A stretch of 59,312 bases of DNA from Butyrivibrio sp. (GCA_024690635.1 JAILOW010000119.1:1-59312), one strand, 5' to 3'; shown: positions 43,109-52,074, counted from the stretch's first letter. The notes: a model not told the origin generated them from the sequence alone. Translations and numbers: made by a program.

Positions 43109-44026
43109 ATGGGAAAAAGAATACTTAACAGTTTTGCAAGTGATTTTGAGAAAATGGGGAAGCAGGATCTTTTAAGAGCCATGGCTGAGAGTGAGGGAAG
43201 AACCCTTATGACGGAGTGCATCGGCATGTTCACACCGCAGTGTGAGGATGTTACGAACGCCGAGCTCTGCGCTGCCTTTGGCTCCGACTTTATCCTGTGC
43301 AATATATTTGATGTGTGGAACCCTGATGTGAAGGGACTTCCGCAGCACAAGCCGGAAGATACCGTGCGCCTTATGAAGAGCCTTACCGGTCTTCCGCTGG
43401 CTATCAATCTCGAACCGGGAAAGCTTATAGAAGGTTCAGACAATCCCTGGGCTCTATCAAAAGGACGTGTGGCAAATGTAGAAAATGCCTTGCGCGCAAG
43501 AGATATGGGTGTTAACATGATTCTCATTACGGGAAATCCCGGCATCGGAGTTACCAATGAGGGCATTCTTAACGCTATCCGCGAGATCAAAGATGCTGTG
43601 GGTGACGATATGATCATAGCTTCCGGCAAGATGCACGCCGCAGGCGTTATCACTGAAGGGGCAGATGCTATCCTCACCATGGAAGATATTGATGCCTTTG
43701 CGGATGCCGGTACGGATATCATCCTTCTTCCCGCACCGGGTACGGTTCCCGGCATCACCGTTGAGTGGGCAAGAGAGCGTGTTTCCTACATTCATAAAAA
43801 GGGAAAGCTCTCCATGACTGCCATTGGTACCAGCCAGGAAGGCACCGATGAAGAGACCATCAAGCAGATCGCCCTTATGTGCAAGCAGACGGGAACTGAT
43901 ATCCATCATATAGGAGACAGCGGCCTTCCCGGAATTGCCGCTCCCAAAAACATCATGGCATACAGTATCGCCATTCGCGGAGTACGACACACTTATCATC
44001 GTATGGCCGCCAGCGTAAGACGATAA
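43109..44026 (+). CDS. TIM-barrel-like protein of uncertain function (DUF7916-like)
   Basis: A 305-residue cytoplasmic protein with no signal or membrane segment. Repeating beta-alpha units are visible: FGSDFILCNIFDVWNPDVKG, LTGLPLAINLEPG, ARDMGVNMILITGNPGIGVT, GDDMIIASGKMHAAGV, DAGTDIILLPAPGTVPGIT, and a C-terminal DIHHIGDSG. This looks like a PEP-mutase or phosphate-binding TIM barrel. I associate the pattern with proteins often labelled haloacid dehalogenase-like, but that label has little support. GGAGG lies 8 bases before the ATG at 43109; an upstream ATG at 43088 sits on the -10 and is rejected. The GGDEF gene follows by 27 bases. Confidence 0.75.
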   Translation: MGKRILNSFASDFEKMGKQDLLRAMAESEGRTLMTECIGMFTPQCEDVTNAELCAAFGSDFILCNIFDVWNPDVKGLPQHKPEDTVRLMKSLTGLPLAINLEPGKLIEGSDNPWALSKGRVANVENALRARDMGVNMILITGNPGIGVTNEGILNAIREIKDAVGDDMIIASGKMHAAGVITEGADAILTMEDIDAFADAGTDIILLPAPGTVPGITVEWARERVSYIHKKGKLSMTAIGTSQEGTDEETIKQIALMCKQTGTDIHHIGDSGLPGIAAPKNIMAYSIAIRGVRHTYHRMAASVRR

Positions 44027-44053
44027 GAACATCCCCCAATTTTCGGAGGTTTT

Positions 44054-45193
44054 ATGAACACGATCATAGCTGCAACAAACCTGATATCAGCTCTTTTCAT
44101 ATTTGTAATAGCGGTTGGATTATACCAGGTACCCCGTGAGGTATTAAAGCCCACCAGACATTTTCGCTACTGCATGTGGCTTACGTTTGTAGGGCTTTTG
44201 GCAGAAATGCTTACCTGTATCTGGGATGGCAGAAGCGATATGGCATTGCCGCTTACTTTTTTCCATTATCTGGCGTCTATCATTGTTGATCTTATGGTGG
44301 TTTGCTATGCCTTTTACCTGTATGACCTTATTTCCGAGAGCAGCCGTGATTTCACCAAACGTTTTTCTTATTTTCTTGCTTCTATTTCAACCATAGACAT
44401 AATATTCTTAACCATCGGTACCATTACAGGCAAATTGTTTACTATTGTGGATGGCTTCTATGCTGCGGAACCATGGCATTCTTTCTATGGAGTTGCATCC
44501 GGGATATGTCTTTTGTGTATAGTGGTTTTGTATGCTTTCAAGTACAGGGACTTTCGCATCAAAAGCAAACTATTTGTAGTACTGATAGTTACGGTGCCTA
44601 CCCTTGGTACGCTGATATTGCATCTCGACCACAATGTGCGCTACGGCTATGTTGTGGCAGCCCTTTCCATGAATGTGGTCTTTGTTATCATCCAGACCAG
44701 GATCATAGCCGAGGCATCTGCGGATGCCCGGATGTTCAGCAGGATATCCGTAAAAGACTACCTGACGGGGCTTCGTAACAGGCGAGGCTATCAGGAATTC
44801 ATAGATTCCCTGAAACCTGAAGACACTGTCGGGCTTGCCTTTGCGGACATAAATTCCCTCAAGGCCGTCAACGACAATCAGGGACACGCCGCCGGAGACG
44901 AGCTAATAAAGAAGGTCGCCAGAATAGTAACCGTAGCCGTTCCCACAGGCGTTGTCTGCAGGATGAGCGGCGATGAATTTGTCTGCGTCATGGTTAATCC
45001 TACGCAAAAGCAGTTCGATGATTCCATGTCAGCCCTAAAGACTATCCTTTTAAAGAACGACCGCATCGCCTCCCTTGGCTATCACATGGGCAAGGTCAGT
45101 GATCTTGCGGCAGTTATGAAAACCGCAGAAGAAATGATGTACAAGGACAAAGAAAACTACTACAACGAGACTGGAAAAGAGAGAAGATACTGA
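44054..45193 (+). CDS. membrane-bound GGDEF protein (diguanylate cyclase)
   Basis: A 379-residue protein. The N-terminal half (about 1-220) is a six- or seven-helix membrane sensor. The C-terminal GGDEF domain (about 235-370) begins KDYLTGLRNRRGY, contains ADINSLKAVNDNQGHAAGDELI and the signature as MSGDEFVCV. SGDEF in place of GGDEF keeps the catalytic Asp and Glu, so c-di-GMP synthesis remains plausible but is not assured. No EAL domain. CGGAGG is well placed before the ATG. It is probably co-transcribed with the preceding gene. Confidence 0.9.
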   Translation: MNTIIAATNLISALFIFVIAVGLYQVPREVLKPTRHFRYCMWLTFVGLLAEMLTCIWDGRSDMALPLTFFHYLASIIVDLMVVCYAFYLYDLISESSRDFTKRFSYFLASISTIDIIFLTIGTITGKLFTIVDGFYAAEPWHSFYGVASGICLLCIVVLYAFKYRDFRIKSKLFVVLIVTVPTLGTLILHLDHNVRYGYVVAALSMNVVFVIIQTRIIAEASADARMFSRISVKDYLTGLRNRRGYQEFIDSLKPEDTVGLAFADINSLKAVNDNQGHAAGDELIKKVARIVTVAVPTGVVCRMSGDEFVCVMVNPTQKQFDDSMSALKTILLKNDRIASLGYHMGKVSDLAAVMKTAEEMMYKDKENYYNETGKERRY

Positions 45194-45272
45194 CTTCGAG
45201 AGGTGGTTTCGAGCGAATGTTGGCATTGGAGGCTTAAGGTGATACGTGGTATGAAAAAAGGGGACCGGAAGT

Positions 45273-46661
45273 TTGCGAGTAATAAGTGAAACTAAAATAG
45301 ATAAAAACAGAATGACATCCACACAGATCATCGTGTTGGGGTTTCTTCTTGCTATAGTTATAGGAACAATTCTTTTAATGCTGCCTGTGGCAACAGCGGC
45401 CGGGGAGAGTACAGGTCTTTTGACAGCCATGTTCACGGCTACAACCTCCATCTGTGTGACGGGGCTTGTGGTTGTTGATACATTTTCACACTGGTCCTTC
45501 TGGGGGCAGCTGATAATTCTGATACTTGTTCAGATCGGGGGCTTTGGCGTTATCACGCTGTACTCGATAGTCATGATGATGCTTAAAAAGCAGTTCACTC
45601 TGCGAACCAGACTTCTTATCCAGGACTACTACAACCTGGACTCCATTCACGGTCTCATAAAATTCCTGATCAAGGTTATCAAGGGATCGCTTCTGGTGGA
45701 AGGAATCGGCGCAGTGCTGTACTCCTTTGTGTTCGTGCCCAAATTCGGATTTTTGAAAGGTCTTTGGGTTTCGATCTTCAACGCAGTATCCGCCTTTTGT
45801 AACGCCGGTATGGACGTCATGGGGGCCAACTCCCTCATAGATTACCAGACCAATCTGCCGGTGAACTTTATAACCATGGCTCTCATCGTGCTTGGAGGCC
45901 TTGGCTACGTGGTGTGGTTTGATTTTATAGAGAATATGAAAAGAACTGTGAAACACCATCAGGGCATTCGCACATTTTGGAAAAGACTTGGTGAACATTC
46001 CAAGCTGGTTATAAATCTTACGCTGTTCCTCATCATATCGGGGACGCTACTGGTTCTTTTGTTCGAGTGGGACAACCCGCGCACAATAGGAAATCTTTCT
46101 CTTGGAAACAAGATACTGGTATCTCTTTTTCAGTCCGTGACCTTCAGAACGGCAGGCTTTGCAACGGTTCCTCAGGAAGCGCTTACGCCTTCAACCTGCA
46201 TAGCCGGATGCATGTACATGTTTATAGGAGGATCGCCCGTCGGTACCGCAGGCGGTATCAAGACGGTTACCATATTTGTAGTACTTCTGAATGTCTTTTC
46301 ATTTATCAGAAACAGGACGGAGCCCGTGGTGTTTTCAAGGTCTGTGTCCGACAAGCTCATCAACAAGGCCAATGCCATTGTTATGTCAAACCTGCTTCTG
46401 ACCATAGTTTTGCTCATGGTTCTCATGCAGGTCTGCAACGTGCCTGCGCTTTCTGCAGCGTATGAGATATTCAGCGCCACGGGAACGGTAGGTCTTTCCA
46501 GAGGGCTTACATCAAGCCTTAATGCGCCGGGCATGATCGTAGTCATGATCGGTATGTACGCAGGCAGGATCGGTCCTATCTCCATGGCTTTGTTCTTTAG
46601 TACAAAACGTTCAGATAAAAACGATATCAGGTTTTCCGCCGGACATTTCATTGTGGGTTAA
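45273..46661 (+). CDS. ktrB: potassium uptake membrane protein, TrkH/KtrB family
   Basis: A 462-residue K+ translocating subunit with repeated M1-P-M2 units. Selectivity-filter-type segments appear as TATTSICVTGLVVVD (about 53), VSAFCNAGMDVMG (about 170), TFRTAGFATV (about 290) and FSATGTVGLSRG (about 400). The C-terminus includes the typical GRIGPISMA. The start is taken as the TTG at 45273 (AAGGGG about 10 bases upstream); the ATG at 45312 lacks an SD. It pairs with the regulatory subunit 12 bases downstream. The 79-base gap before it holds nothing recognised. Confidence 0.92.
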   Translation: MRVISETKIDKNRMTSTQIIVLGFLLAIVIGTILLMLPVATAAGESTGLLTAMFTATTSICVTGLVVVDTFSHWSFWGQLIILILVQIGGFGVITLYSIVMMMLKKQFTLRTRLLIQDYYNLDSIHGLIKFLIKVIKGSLLVEGIGAVLYSFVFVPKFGFLKGLWVSIFNAVSAFCNAGMDVMGANSLIDYQTNLPVNFITMALIVLGGLGYVVWFDFIENMKRTVKHHQGIRTFWKRLGEHSKLVINLTLFLIISGTLLVLLFEWDNPRTIGNLSLGNKILVSLFQSVTFRTAGFATVPQEALTPSTCIAGCMYMFIGGSPVGTAGGIKTVTIFVVLLNVFSFIRNRTEPVVFSRSVSDKLINKANAIVMSNLLLTIVLLMVLMQVCNVPALSAAYEIFSATGTVGLSRGLTSSLNAPGMIVVMIGMYAGRIGPISMALFFSTKRSDKNDIRFSAGHFIVG

Positions 46662-46673
46662 GGAGGAGTTTTT

Positions 46674-47333
46674 ATGAAATACAGATCATTTGTGGTTTTC
46701 GGACTTGGAAAATTCGGGCAGGCTGTAGCTGACAAACTCATAGACAGCGGCGCTGACGTAATGGTTGTGGACAATGATCCCGACATCGTCGAAGCCTACT
46801 CCGCAAAAGCGACATCTTCCATAGAGGCTGATCTTACAGATCCTGCAGCCATAAAGGCTCTTGGTATCTCCAACATAGATTGCGCCGTTGTGGCAATGGG
46901 AATGAGCCTTGAGTCCAGCATCATGTGTACCATGTTATCCAAGGAGTGCGGTGTTAAATGGGTGGTTGCAAAAGCCGGCAATGACAGGATGGGATCGGTT
47001 CTTGCCAAGATCGGTGCGGACGAAGTTATTTACCCCGAGGAGGAAAGCGGCGTCAGAACCGCAAGGCATCTGATCTCCAGCAACTTCCTTGAGTTCTTTG
47101 AAGTAAGTGATGACATCTGCCTTATAGAGATGATGCCCAAGGACAAGTGGGTTGGTAAGTCATTAAAAGAGCTGAATCTTAGAAAGAAATACGGAATAAA
47201 TGTGGTCGCCATCAAGGACGGTGTGGTAAAAGAGTACGTGGATCCGGAGGTTCCGTTAAAGGCAAAAGAGGTGCTTTTATTGCTGATCCACAAAAAGAAT
47301 CTTGAGAAGCTTGATAAGAATGTAGTGCTGTGA
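46674..47333 (+). CDS. ktrA: potassium uptake regulatory protein, TrkA/KtrA family
   Basis: A 219-residue cytoplasmic KTN (RCK) protein. The N-terminal Rossmann fold has VFGLGKFGQAVADKL (about 7-21) with the nucleotide Gly motif, VVDNDPDIVEAY (about 32), and NIDCAVVAMG (about 71); a TrkA-C domain occupies about 140-215. A single KTN/TrkA-C unit is the KtrA layout. It forms a gating ring on the preceding TrkH/KtrB protein and responds to ATP/ADP or NAD(H). AAGGAGG precedes the ATG. Confidence 0.94.
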   Translation: MKYRSFVVFGLGKFGQAVADKLIDSGADVMVVDNDPDIVEAYSAKATSSIEADLTDPAAIKALGISNIDCAVVAMGMSLESSIMCTMLSKECGVKWVVAKAGNDRMGSVLAKIGADEVIYPEEESGVRTARHLISSNFLEFFEVSDDICLIEMMPKDKWVGKSLKELNLRKKYGINVVAIKDGVVKEYVDPEVPLKAKEVLLLLIHKKNLEKLDKNVVL

Positions 47334-47362
47334 CGAATAGGCAATTGCGCTGCGACAAATAA

Positions 47363-47403
47363 AAAAGTTGGGACTCTTGAAGGATAAGTGCCCCAACTTT
47401 TAT
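47363..47403. terminator. terminator between ktrA and the DUF4867 gene
   Basis: AAAGTTGGG (47363-47371) pairs with CCCAACTTT (47392-47400), flanked by A-rich and T-rich tracts. It can serve both convergent genes. Confidence 0.75.
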
Positions 47404-47438
47404 ATGTTTATGATACTAGCTATAGATGGCCTGAGTAA

Positions 47439-48083
47439 TTATGCAAGGTCTCCTGCGATATCGATGTTCTCGCCGGTGATTCCAACCCATGCGCCGTCCT
47501 TTGCTTCATTGGACTCAGCGTGAGCAAGGAGCCACTTGTTTGTAGCTGTGATCAGGCGATCCTCAGCGTTTTTAGGCTCAAAGTCAGGCTTGCCGACATT
47601 TGTTCCCTTGGGAAGTCCTACGAGAACCTGGAAACCTGAATCTTTGCTTGCCTGGCAGGGAGCGTAATGAAGAGCTGTTGCATAAACCTCGATCATTGTA
47701 CCTGCAGGGCAAAGGAATGCCTTAACCTTGCTTGAGTCGATCTTGTGATCAACGATCTCTTCTCTTTTTGCAAGAAGGAGAATGAAGTCTGTTGAGCCAA
47801 GATTGATCTCGGATGAGCGGTGATACTCAAGGCAGTTGAGCTTGGTGTTGTGTCCGTTGCACCATCCGAACTGCATGTCTGATCCGCCAAAGAGGCTGTT
47901 TGTGATGGACGTTGCTGCATCAAGTGACTGAAGTGCAGGCTCCTCGGCAACGTAATCTGTTCCCTCGGGAACGGGAGTCTTGGTCTTCAGTGCTTCAACG
48001 ATTGCTTTCTTTTCGTCTTCGTAACCCTCGATGATCCTGCCGTAGTTGGTAAACTCAGGATCGTTAACATTATATATTTTCAT
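47439..48083 (-). CDS. DUF4867 family protein
   Basis: A 214-residue cytoplasmic protein beginning MKIYNVNDPEFTNYGRIIEG, the hallmark of DUF4867. The mid-section has CNGHNTKLNCLEYHRSSEINLG (with two His and a Glu) and VKAFLCPAGTMIEVYATALHYAPC, resembling a cupin metal site as in the related ureidoglycolate-lyase-like folds. The activity is unknown. AAAGGAG lies before the ATG (complement at 48083). It is divergent from the galactanase gene 161 bases away; members of the family are often near carbohydrate genes. Confidence 0.88.
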   Translation of the reverse strand: MKIYNVNDPEFTNYGRIIEGYEDEKKAIVEALKTKTPVPEGTDYVAEEPALQSLDAATSITNSLFGGSDMQFGWCNGHNTKLNCLEYHRSSEINLGSTDFILLLAKREEIVDHKIDSSKVKAFLCPAGTMIEVYATALHYAPCQASKDSGFQVLVGLPKGTNVGKPDFEPKNAEDRLITATNKWLLAHAESNEAKDGAWVGITGENIDIAGDLA

Positions 48084-48244
48084 ACCTTTCTCCTTTCGAG
48101 ATTTTTCTCATACTATCATAGTACAATTGTCCGCGGGTTGCCTATCATTTATGAACGATTTCTTTTCAAATGTTGCTATTATGGATATGATGAACACGAA
48201 CGGGATTTCAATAAAATACTGATTAAGGAGGAATTTATATATAT

Positions 48245-49528
48245 ATGCGTAATAAGAGCAGAATCTTTGCTATAGCCGGAACGATTGCGATGTTGGCAGC
48301 AGTAACGGTGGGCGGATTTGTCAGATTCCCCGCATCTTCGGAAGATGCCTCCATTACCATAATCGGAGGCGCTGACGGTCCAACGTCTATTTTCCTGGCT
48401 TCCAAGATTGCCGATACCGATGATTTCATATATGGCATGGACGCTTCCATGGTCCTTGCCGAGGAAAAAAGCGGTGTCAGATACTACGATTTTGATGGCA
48501 ATGAACAGGACGTATTTACTACGTTCGCCGAGGCCGGTATCAACTATATCCGTCTCAGAGTCTGGAACGATCCTTTTGATGCCGACGGAAACGGCTACGG
48601 CGGAGGCAACAACGACCTGGCCACTGCAATTGAACTGGGCAAAAGAGCTACCGACAACGGGATGCGCGTTTGCATTGATTTTCATTACTCCGACTTTTGG
48701 GCAGATCCCAAGCGTCAGCATGTTCCAAAAGCCTGGGAGGGCATGAGCCTTGAGGAAAAGTCCGAAGCTCTTTATGCCTATACCCGCGACAGTCTGGAGA
48801 GCCTTCTGGATGCCGGAGTGGATGTGGGCATGGTGCAGATAGGCAATGAGATCAACTACGGAATGTCCGGAGAGACTAAAACTGAAAACGTGATGCAGCT
48901 CCTTAAATCCGGCAGCAGTGCGGTGCGTGAGGTTTCTGATACTTACGGAAAAGACATCTCTATAGTTGTTCATTACACTCGCATTCAGGATAAAGCTGAC
49001 GTTATGACGTTGGTTTCAAAGCTGGTTGACAGCGGACTGGATTTCGATATGATCGGCATGAGCTACTACCCTTTCTGGGATGGCAGCATGGAAAATATGG
49101 CCAGGGTGCTGCAGCTCATCAAGGAGCGCTACGACAAGGATGCTTTCATTGCGGAAACTTCCTATTGCTATACAACAGCTGATGGCGACGGAACGGGAAA
49201 CACCCTTTCATCAAAAGATCTGGTTCAGGGATATCCTGCCTCTGTGGAGGGCCAGGCATCCATGATCCGTGACATCATAAGCGCTGTCAAAGAAGTGGAC
49301 GGCGCCGGAGTATTCTACTGGGAAGGCGCATGGATACCCGTAGGACCACCTGATGCCGATAACTCTCCCATCTGGGAAAAATACGGCAGTGGCTGGGCAA
49401 GCAGCTACGCCGCCGATTACGATCCCGACGACGCCGGCCTCTACTACGGCGGCTGCGCCTGGGAAAACCAGGCCCTCTTTGACTTCGAGGGCCATCCGTT
49501 GGAATCGCTGAAGGTGTTTGGGGAGTGA
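48245..49528 (+). CDS. secreted endo-beta-1,4-galactanase, GH53
   Basis: A 427-residue enzyme that cleaves beta-1,4-galactan side chains of pectin. The N-terminus is a signal or anchor segment (about 7-25). Residues 36-54 carry an unusual IIGGADGPTSIFLA motif. The GH53 barrel begins GMDASMVLAEEKSGVRYYD; catalytic residues are Glu202 in QIGNEIN (acid/base) and Glu304 in IAETSY (nucleophile). INYIRLRVWNDP and FHYSDFWADP are further GH53 marks. AAGGAGG lies 13 bases before the ATG with a TA-repeat between, longer than usual. No carbohydrate-binding module or sorting motif is present. Confidence 0.94.
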   Translation: MRNKSRIFAIAGTIAMLAAVTVGGFVRFPASSEDASITIIGGADGPTSIFLASKIADTDDFIYGMDASMVLAEEKSGVRYYDFDGNEQDVFTTFAEAGINYIRLRVWNDPFDADGNGYGGGNNDLATAIELGKRATDNGMRVCIDFHYSDFWADPKRQHVPKAWEGMSLEEKSEALYAYTRDSLESLLDAGVDVGMVQIGNEINYGMSGETKTENVMQLLKSGSSAVREVSDTYGKDISIVVHYTRIQDKADVMTLVSKLVDSGLDFDMIGMSYYPFWDGSMENMARVLQLIKERYDKDAFIAETSYCYTTADGDGTGNTLSSKDLVQGYPASVEGQASMIRDIISAVKEVDGAGVFYWEGAWIPVGPPDADNSPIWEKYGSGWASSYAADYDPDDAGLYYGGCAWENQALFDFEGHPLESLKVFGE

Positions 49529-49663
49529 ACTCATTTCGCCAAAATCGAAAAATAACTTATCCGCATTCACCTAAACAAGTATGTATCGCCGCCCTGATCT
49601 CTTTTATACTTTACTTATCACAACAAACAGATTCATAATGATTCACAAGAGAGGGGGAGCCCC

Positions 49664-49867
49664 ATGCATACTTACATAAGATGGATTATCTTTACTTTGA
49701 TCGTCGTATATATCGTTTCGCCTGTAGATTTTATGTCGGGGCCGATCGATGACATAGCATTGGTTTTTCTTCTGCTGGCCACAAGAAACAGAGTGCCGAT
49801 CGAGACGAAAAAGAAGAGAGACAATGAATACATAGAAGTGATTGATGTGGATGGAAAAGAAATCTAA
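49664..49867 (+). CDS. DUF1232 small membrane protein
   Basis: A 67-residue protein with a hydrophobic N-terminal half containing VYIVSPVDFMSGPIDDIALVFLLL, the DUF1232 (YkvA-type) pattern of a helix-Pro-Asp turn-helix. The C-terminus is charged. AGAGGGGG precedes the ATG. Function unknown; 14 bases upstream of a PspC gene, so possibly part of an envelope-stress pair. Confidence 0.85.
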   Translation: MHTYIRWIIFTLIVVYIVSPVDFMSGPIDDIALVFLLLATRNRVPIETKKKRDNEYIEVIDVDGKEI

Positions 49868-49881
49868 GGAGGTTTTGTGTT

Positions 49882-50109
49882 ATGGAAAAGAAATTGTACA
49901 GAAGTAATGACAGAAAGTTATTCGGTGTGTGCGGAGGTGTTGCAGAATACTTCAATATCGACCCCACCGTGGTTAGGATCATATGGCTTGTTCTTACATT
50001 TACAGCAGGCGGCGGAGCAGTCCTTTATCTTATAGCTGCACTTCTTATGGAGAACAGACCTGATTACGTTAGCAGATATGAGGATAACAACAATAATACA
50101 GTAAATTGA
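49882..50109 (+). CDS. PspC domain protein
   Basis: A 75-residue membrane protein, the minimal PspC domain: KKLYRSNDRKLFGVCGGVAEYFNIDPTVVR followed in sequence by one hydrophobic hairpin (about 33-56). PspC proteins are linked to phage-shock and envelope-stress responses. AAGGAGG precedes the ATG. A strong terminator follows. Confidence 0.93.
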   Translation: MEKKLYRSNDRKLFGVCGGVAEYFNIDPTVVRIIWLVLTFTAGGGAVLYLIAALLMENRPDYVSRYEDNNNNTVN

Positions 50110-50124
50110 GTACCCTTTTCACCC

Positions 50125-50157
50125 GGAGCTTCGAGGATTCCCTCGAAGCTCCTTTTT
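50125..50157 (+). terminator. intrinsic terminator after pspC-like gene
   Basis: Perfect 12-bp stem GGAGCTTCGAGG (50125-50136) / CCTCGAAGCTCC (50141-50152) with the loop ATTC, then five T. Confidence 0.95.
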
Positions 50158-50203
50158 GCGCTAATCTCTTCGGTGTGATATAACCAAGTAAGAGGTGAAA
50201 AAT

Positions 50204-50860
50204 ATGGACAAATACATTTCGAAACAGAACGTAGAATCTATTATCGACAAGAAGTTTATAAGAGTCTTTGATCTTCAGTACGAAGAAGGCCGCCATTACT
50301 TTGACGCAACCAGACGCTCACAGGATGACCTTGTAGCCACCAAAACAGAAGAGGAGTTTAAAACAATGCTCCCCGATGCAGTCAGCTGCGTGGTAATTGT
50401 AAAGACGGAAGGCAAAGAGGACAGACTTCTTTTATCTTATGAATACAGATATCCTGTGGGAAGATTTCTTTTGAGCGTGCCCGCAGGGCTTGTGGACAAG
50501 GAAGATGCTGAAAAAGAAAATCCTCTCCTTGAAACCGCAAGACGGGAGATCCATGAGGAGACAGGTATTGTCATAGATGACTCCAGGGACGAACTCTCCG
50601 TTATCAATCCGCTTCTTTTCAGTACACCCGGTATGACAGACGAGAGCAATGGTCTGGTGCTGGTGGTTCTTCATGATCCTGATCTTTCGGCACTGACGCA
50701 GGATGGCGCCGAAGGCCAGGAGTGTTTTGACGGATTTGCACTAATAGACAGGGCTGAGGCAAAAGACATCCTTCAGGCCGGAGTGGACAAGAGAGGCCAC
50801 TTCTATTCTGTCTACACCTGGGCTGCGCTTACCTGGTTTTGCAGTCACCCGGAGGTATGA
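50204..50860 (+). CDS. Nudix hydrolase
   Basis: A 218-residue pyrophosphohydrolase. The Nudix box is present as GLVDKEDAEKENPLLETARREIHEETGI in outline (about 95-122), with the catalytic REIHEE core and a longer insert than the minimal 23-residue box. Upstream strands FIRVFDLQYEEGRHYFDATRRS resemble ADP-ribose or NADH pyrophosphatase-type proteins. Substrate uncertain. GAGGTG lies 6 bases before the ATG at 50204. The stop overlaps the start of the EamA gene. Confidence 0.92.
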   Translation: MDKYISKQNVESIIDKKFIRVFDLQYEEGRHYFDATRRSQDDLVATKTEEEFKTMLPDAVSCVVIVKTEGKEDRLLLSYEYRYPVGRFLLSVPAGLVDKEDAEKENPLLETARREIHEETGIVIDDSRDELSVINPLLFSTPGMTDESNGLVLVVLHDPDLSALTQDGAEGQECFDGFALIDRAEAKDILQAGVDKRGHFYSVYTWAALTWFCSHPEV

Positions 50861-51732
50861 TGACAGCGCTTAACAACAAATCAAAAGGCATAATCTGCAT
50901 ACTTTTCGCGGCACTTGGATTTTCTTTTATGACCTTTTTTGTCAGGATATCAGGCGATGTTCCAACCATGGAAAAAGCCTTTTTCAGAAATGCCGTTGCC
51001 ATCATAGCATCTCTTATTTTCCTTGCCCGTTCCGGGGAAAAGATCTGTATCAAAAAGGGCTGCGCCGGAGATATCTTTTTCAGATGCCTCTTTGGCACCA
51101 GCGGTCTTATTGCAAACTTTTATGCAATAGACAAGCTTCATATCGCTGATGCCAATATGCTCAATAAGCTCTCTCCTTTTTTCGCCATACTTATTTCAAT
51201 TCCAATACTCCGCGAGAAACCAAAGAAAATCGACATTCTGGCAGTTGTCGTGGCGTTTCTTGGAGCAATGCTCATAGTGAGGCCGACAGGCAGCAACCTC
51301 CAACTGGTACCTGCACTCATTGGCCTTTACGGCGGCTTTGGCGCAGGAACTGCCTATGTTTTTGTCAGAAGGCTCGGCAGCAAAGGAGAGCGCACGCCCA
51401 TAATCGTCCTGTGTTTCTCAGTGTTTTCAACGCTGGTTACGATTCCTTTTATAGCGATGGATTTCGTTCCCCTTAGCCCGCGCTCTCTTCTGTGCCTTGT
51501 GGCAGCAGGACTTTCTGCAACAGTGGGTCAGTTTGGAATTACTTCAGCATATAAATATGCTCCCGCAAAAGAAATTTCGGTCTTCGATTACACACAGGTC
51601 ATTTTTGCAGCAATCCTTGGAATCCTGTTTTTGGGTGAAGTGCCAACGGCACTTTCCTTTGCAGGTTATGCAATCATCATAGGAGTTGCTGTGCTGCGTT
51701 GGAGATATAACCTTAGAACCGGTGATGAGTGA
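50860..51732 (+). CDS. EamA/DMT family transporter
   Basis: A 290-residue membrane protein with ten hydrophobic helices in two EamA repeats (about 10-135 and 155-285). Marks are GFSFMTFFVRISG, NLLNKLSPFF-like MLNKLSPFFAILIS and VFDYTQVIFAAILGILFLGE near the end. Such transporters move amino acids, nucleosides or other metabolites outward or inward. GGAGG is 4 bases before the ATG at 50860, with another ATG at 50857. Start overlaps the Nudix stop; its 3' end overlaps the acylphosphatase gene. Confidence 0.92.
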   Translation: MTALNNKSKGIICILFAALGFSFMTFFVRISGDVPTMEKAFFRNAVAIIASLIFLARSGEKICIKKGCAGDIFFRCLFGTSGLIANFYAIDKLHIADANMLNKLSPFFAILISIPILREKPKKIDILAVVVAFLGAMLIVRPTGSNLQLVPALIGLYGGFGAGTAYVFVRRLGSKGERTPIIVLCFSVFSTLVTIPFIAMDFVPLSPRSLLCLVAAGLSATVGQFGITSAYKYAPAKEISVFDYTQVIFAAILGILFLGEVPTALSFAGYAIIIGVAVLRWRYNLRTGDE

Positions 51733-52024
51733 AAGTGAAATGTCAGATTACAATACCAGGATCATCAGAAAAGCAATAACTGTATACGGCTCTGTTCAGG
51801 GCGTTGGTTTTCGCTACCGCACCATACATGCCGCCAACCTTGTGGGTGCCACCGGATGGGTTTGCAACAATCCCGACGGCTCTGTTTCTATGGAGATCCA
51901 GGGCACTGAGGAGCAGATCGATAAGGTCTTTCAAATGGTGGAGCAGGGAACCTTTGTCTCAATTGATAACATAGTGGCAGAAAGCATCCCGGTGGTTTCG
52001 GACGAGCGAGGCTTCAAGGCTTGA
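51725..52024 (+). CDS. acyP: acylphosphatase
   Basis: A 99-residue enzyme that hydrolyses acyl phosphates. The active-site loop is GSVQGVGFRYR (catalytic Arg) and the second motif GWVCNNPDGSVSMEIQG (catalytic Asn). The ATG at 51725 overlaps the EamA stop by 8 bases; an in-frame ATG at 51740 is an equally possible start, and both have weak SDs. Confidence 0.93.
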   Translation: MSESEMSDYNTRIIRKAITVYGSVQGVGFRYRTIHAANLVGATGWVCNNPDGSVSMEIQGTEEQIDKVFQMVEQGTFVSIDNIVAESIPVVSDERGFKA

Positions 52025-52045
52025 GAGGTGAAAAACAGACATTTC

Positions 52046-52074
52046 TTGACGTATTAGCGTTATGTTGATAAAAC
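52046..52074 (+). promoter_or_regulatory. candidate promoter upstream of the zinc-ribbon pseudogene
   Basis: TTGACG (52046-52051), 17 bases, TAAAAC (52069-52074), 41 bases before the degenerate zinc-ribbon gene, which still has a good AGGAGG site. Confidence 0.4.
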
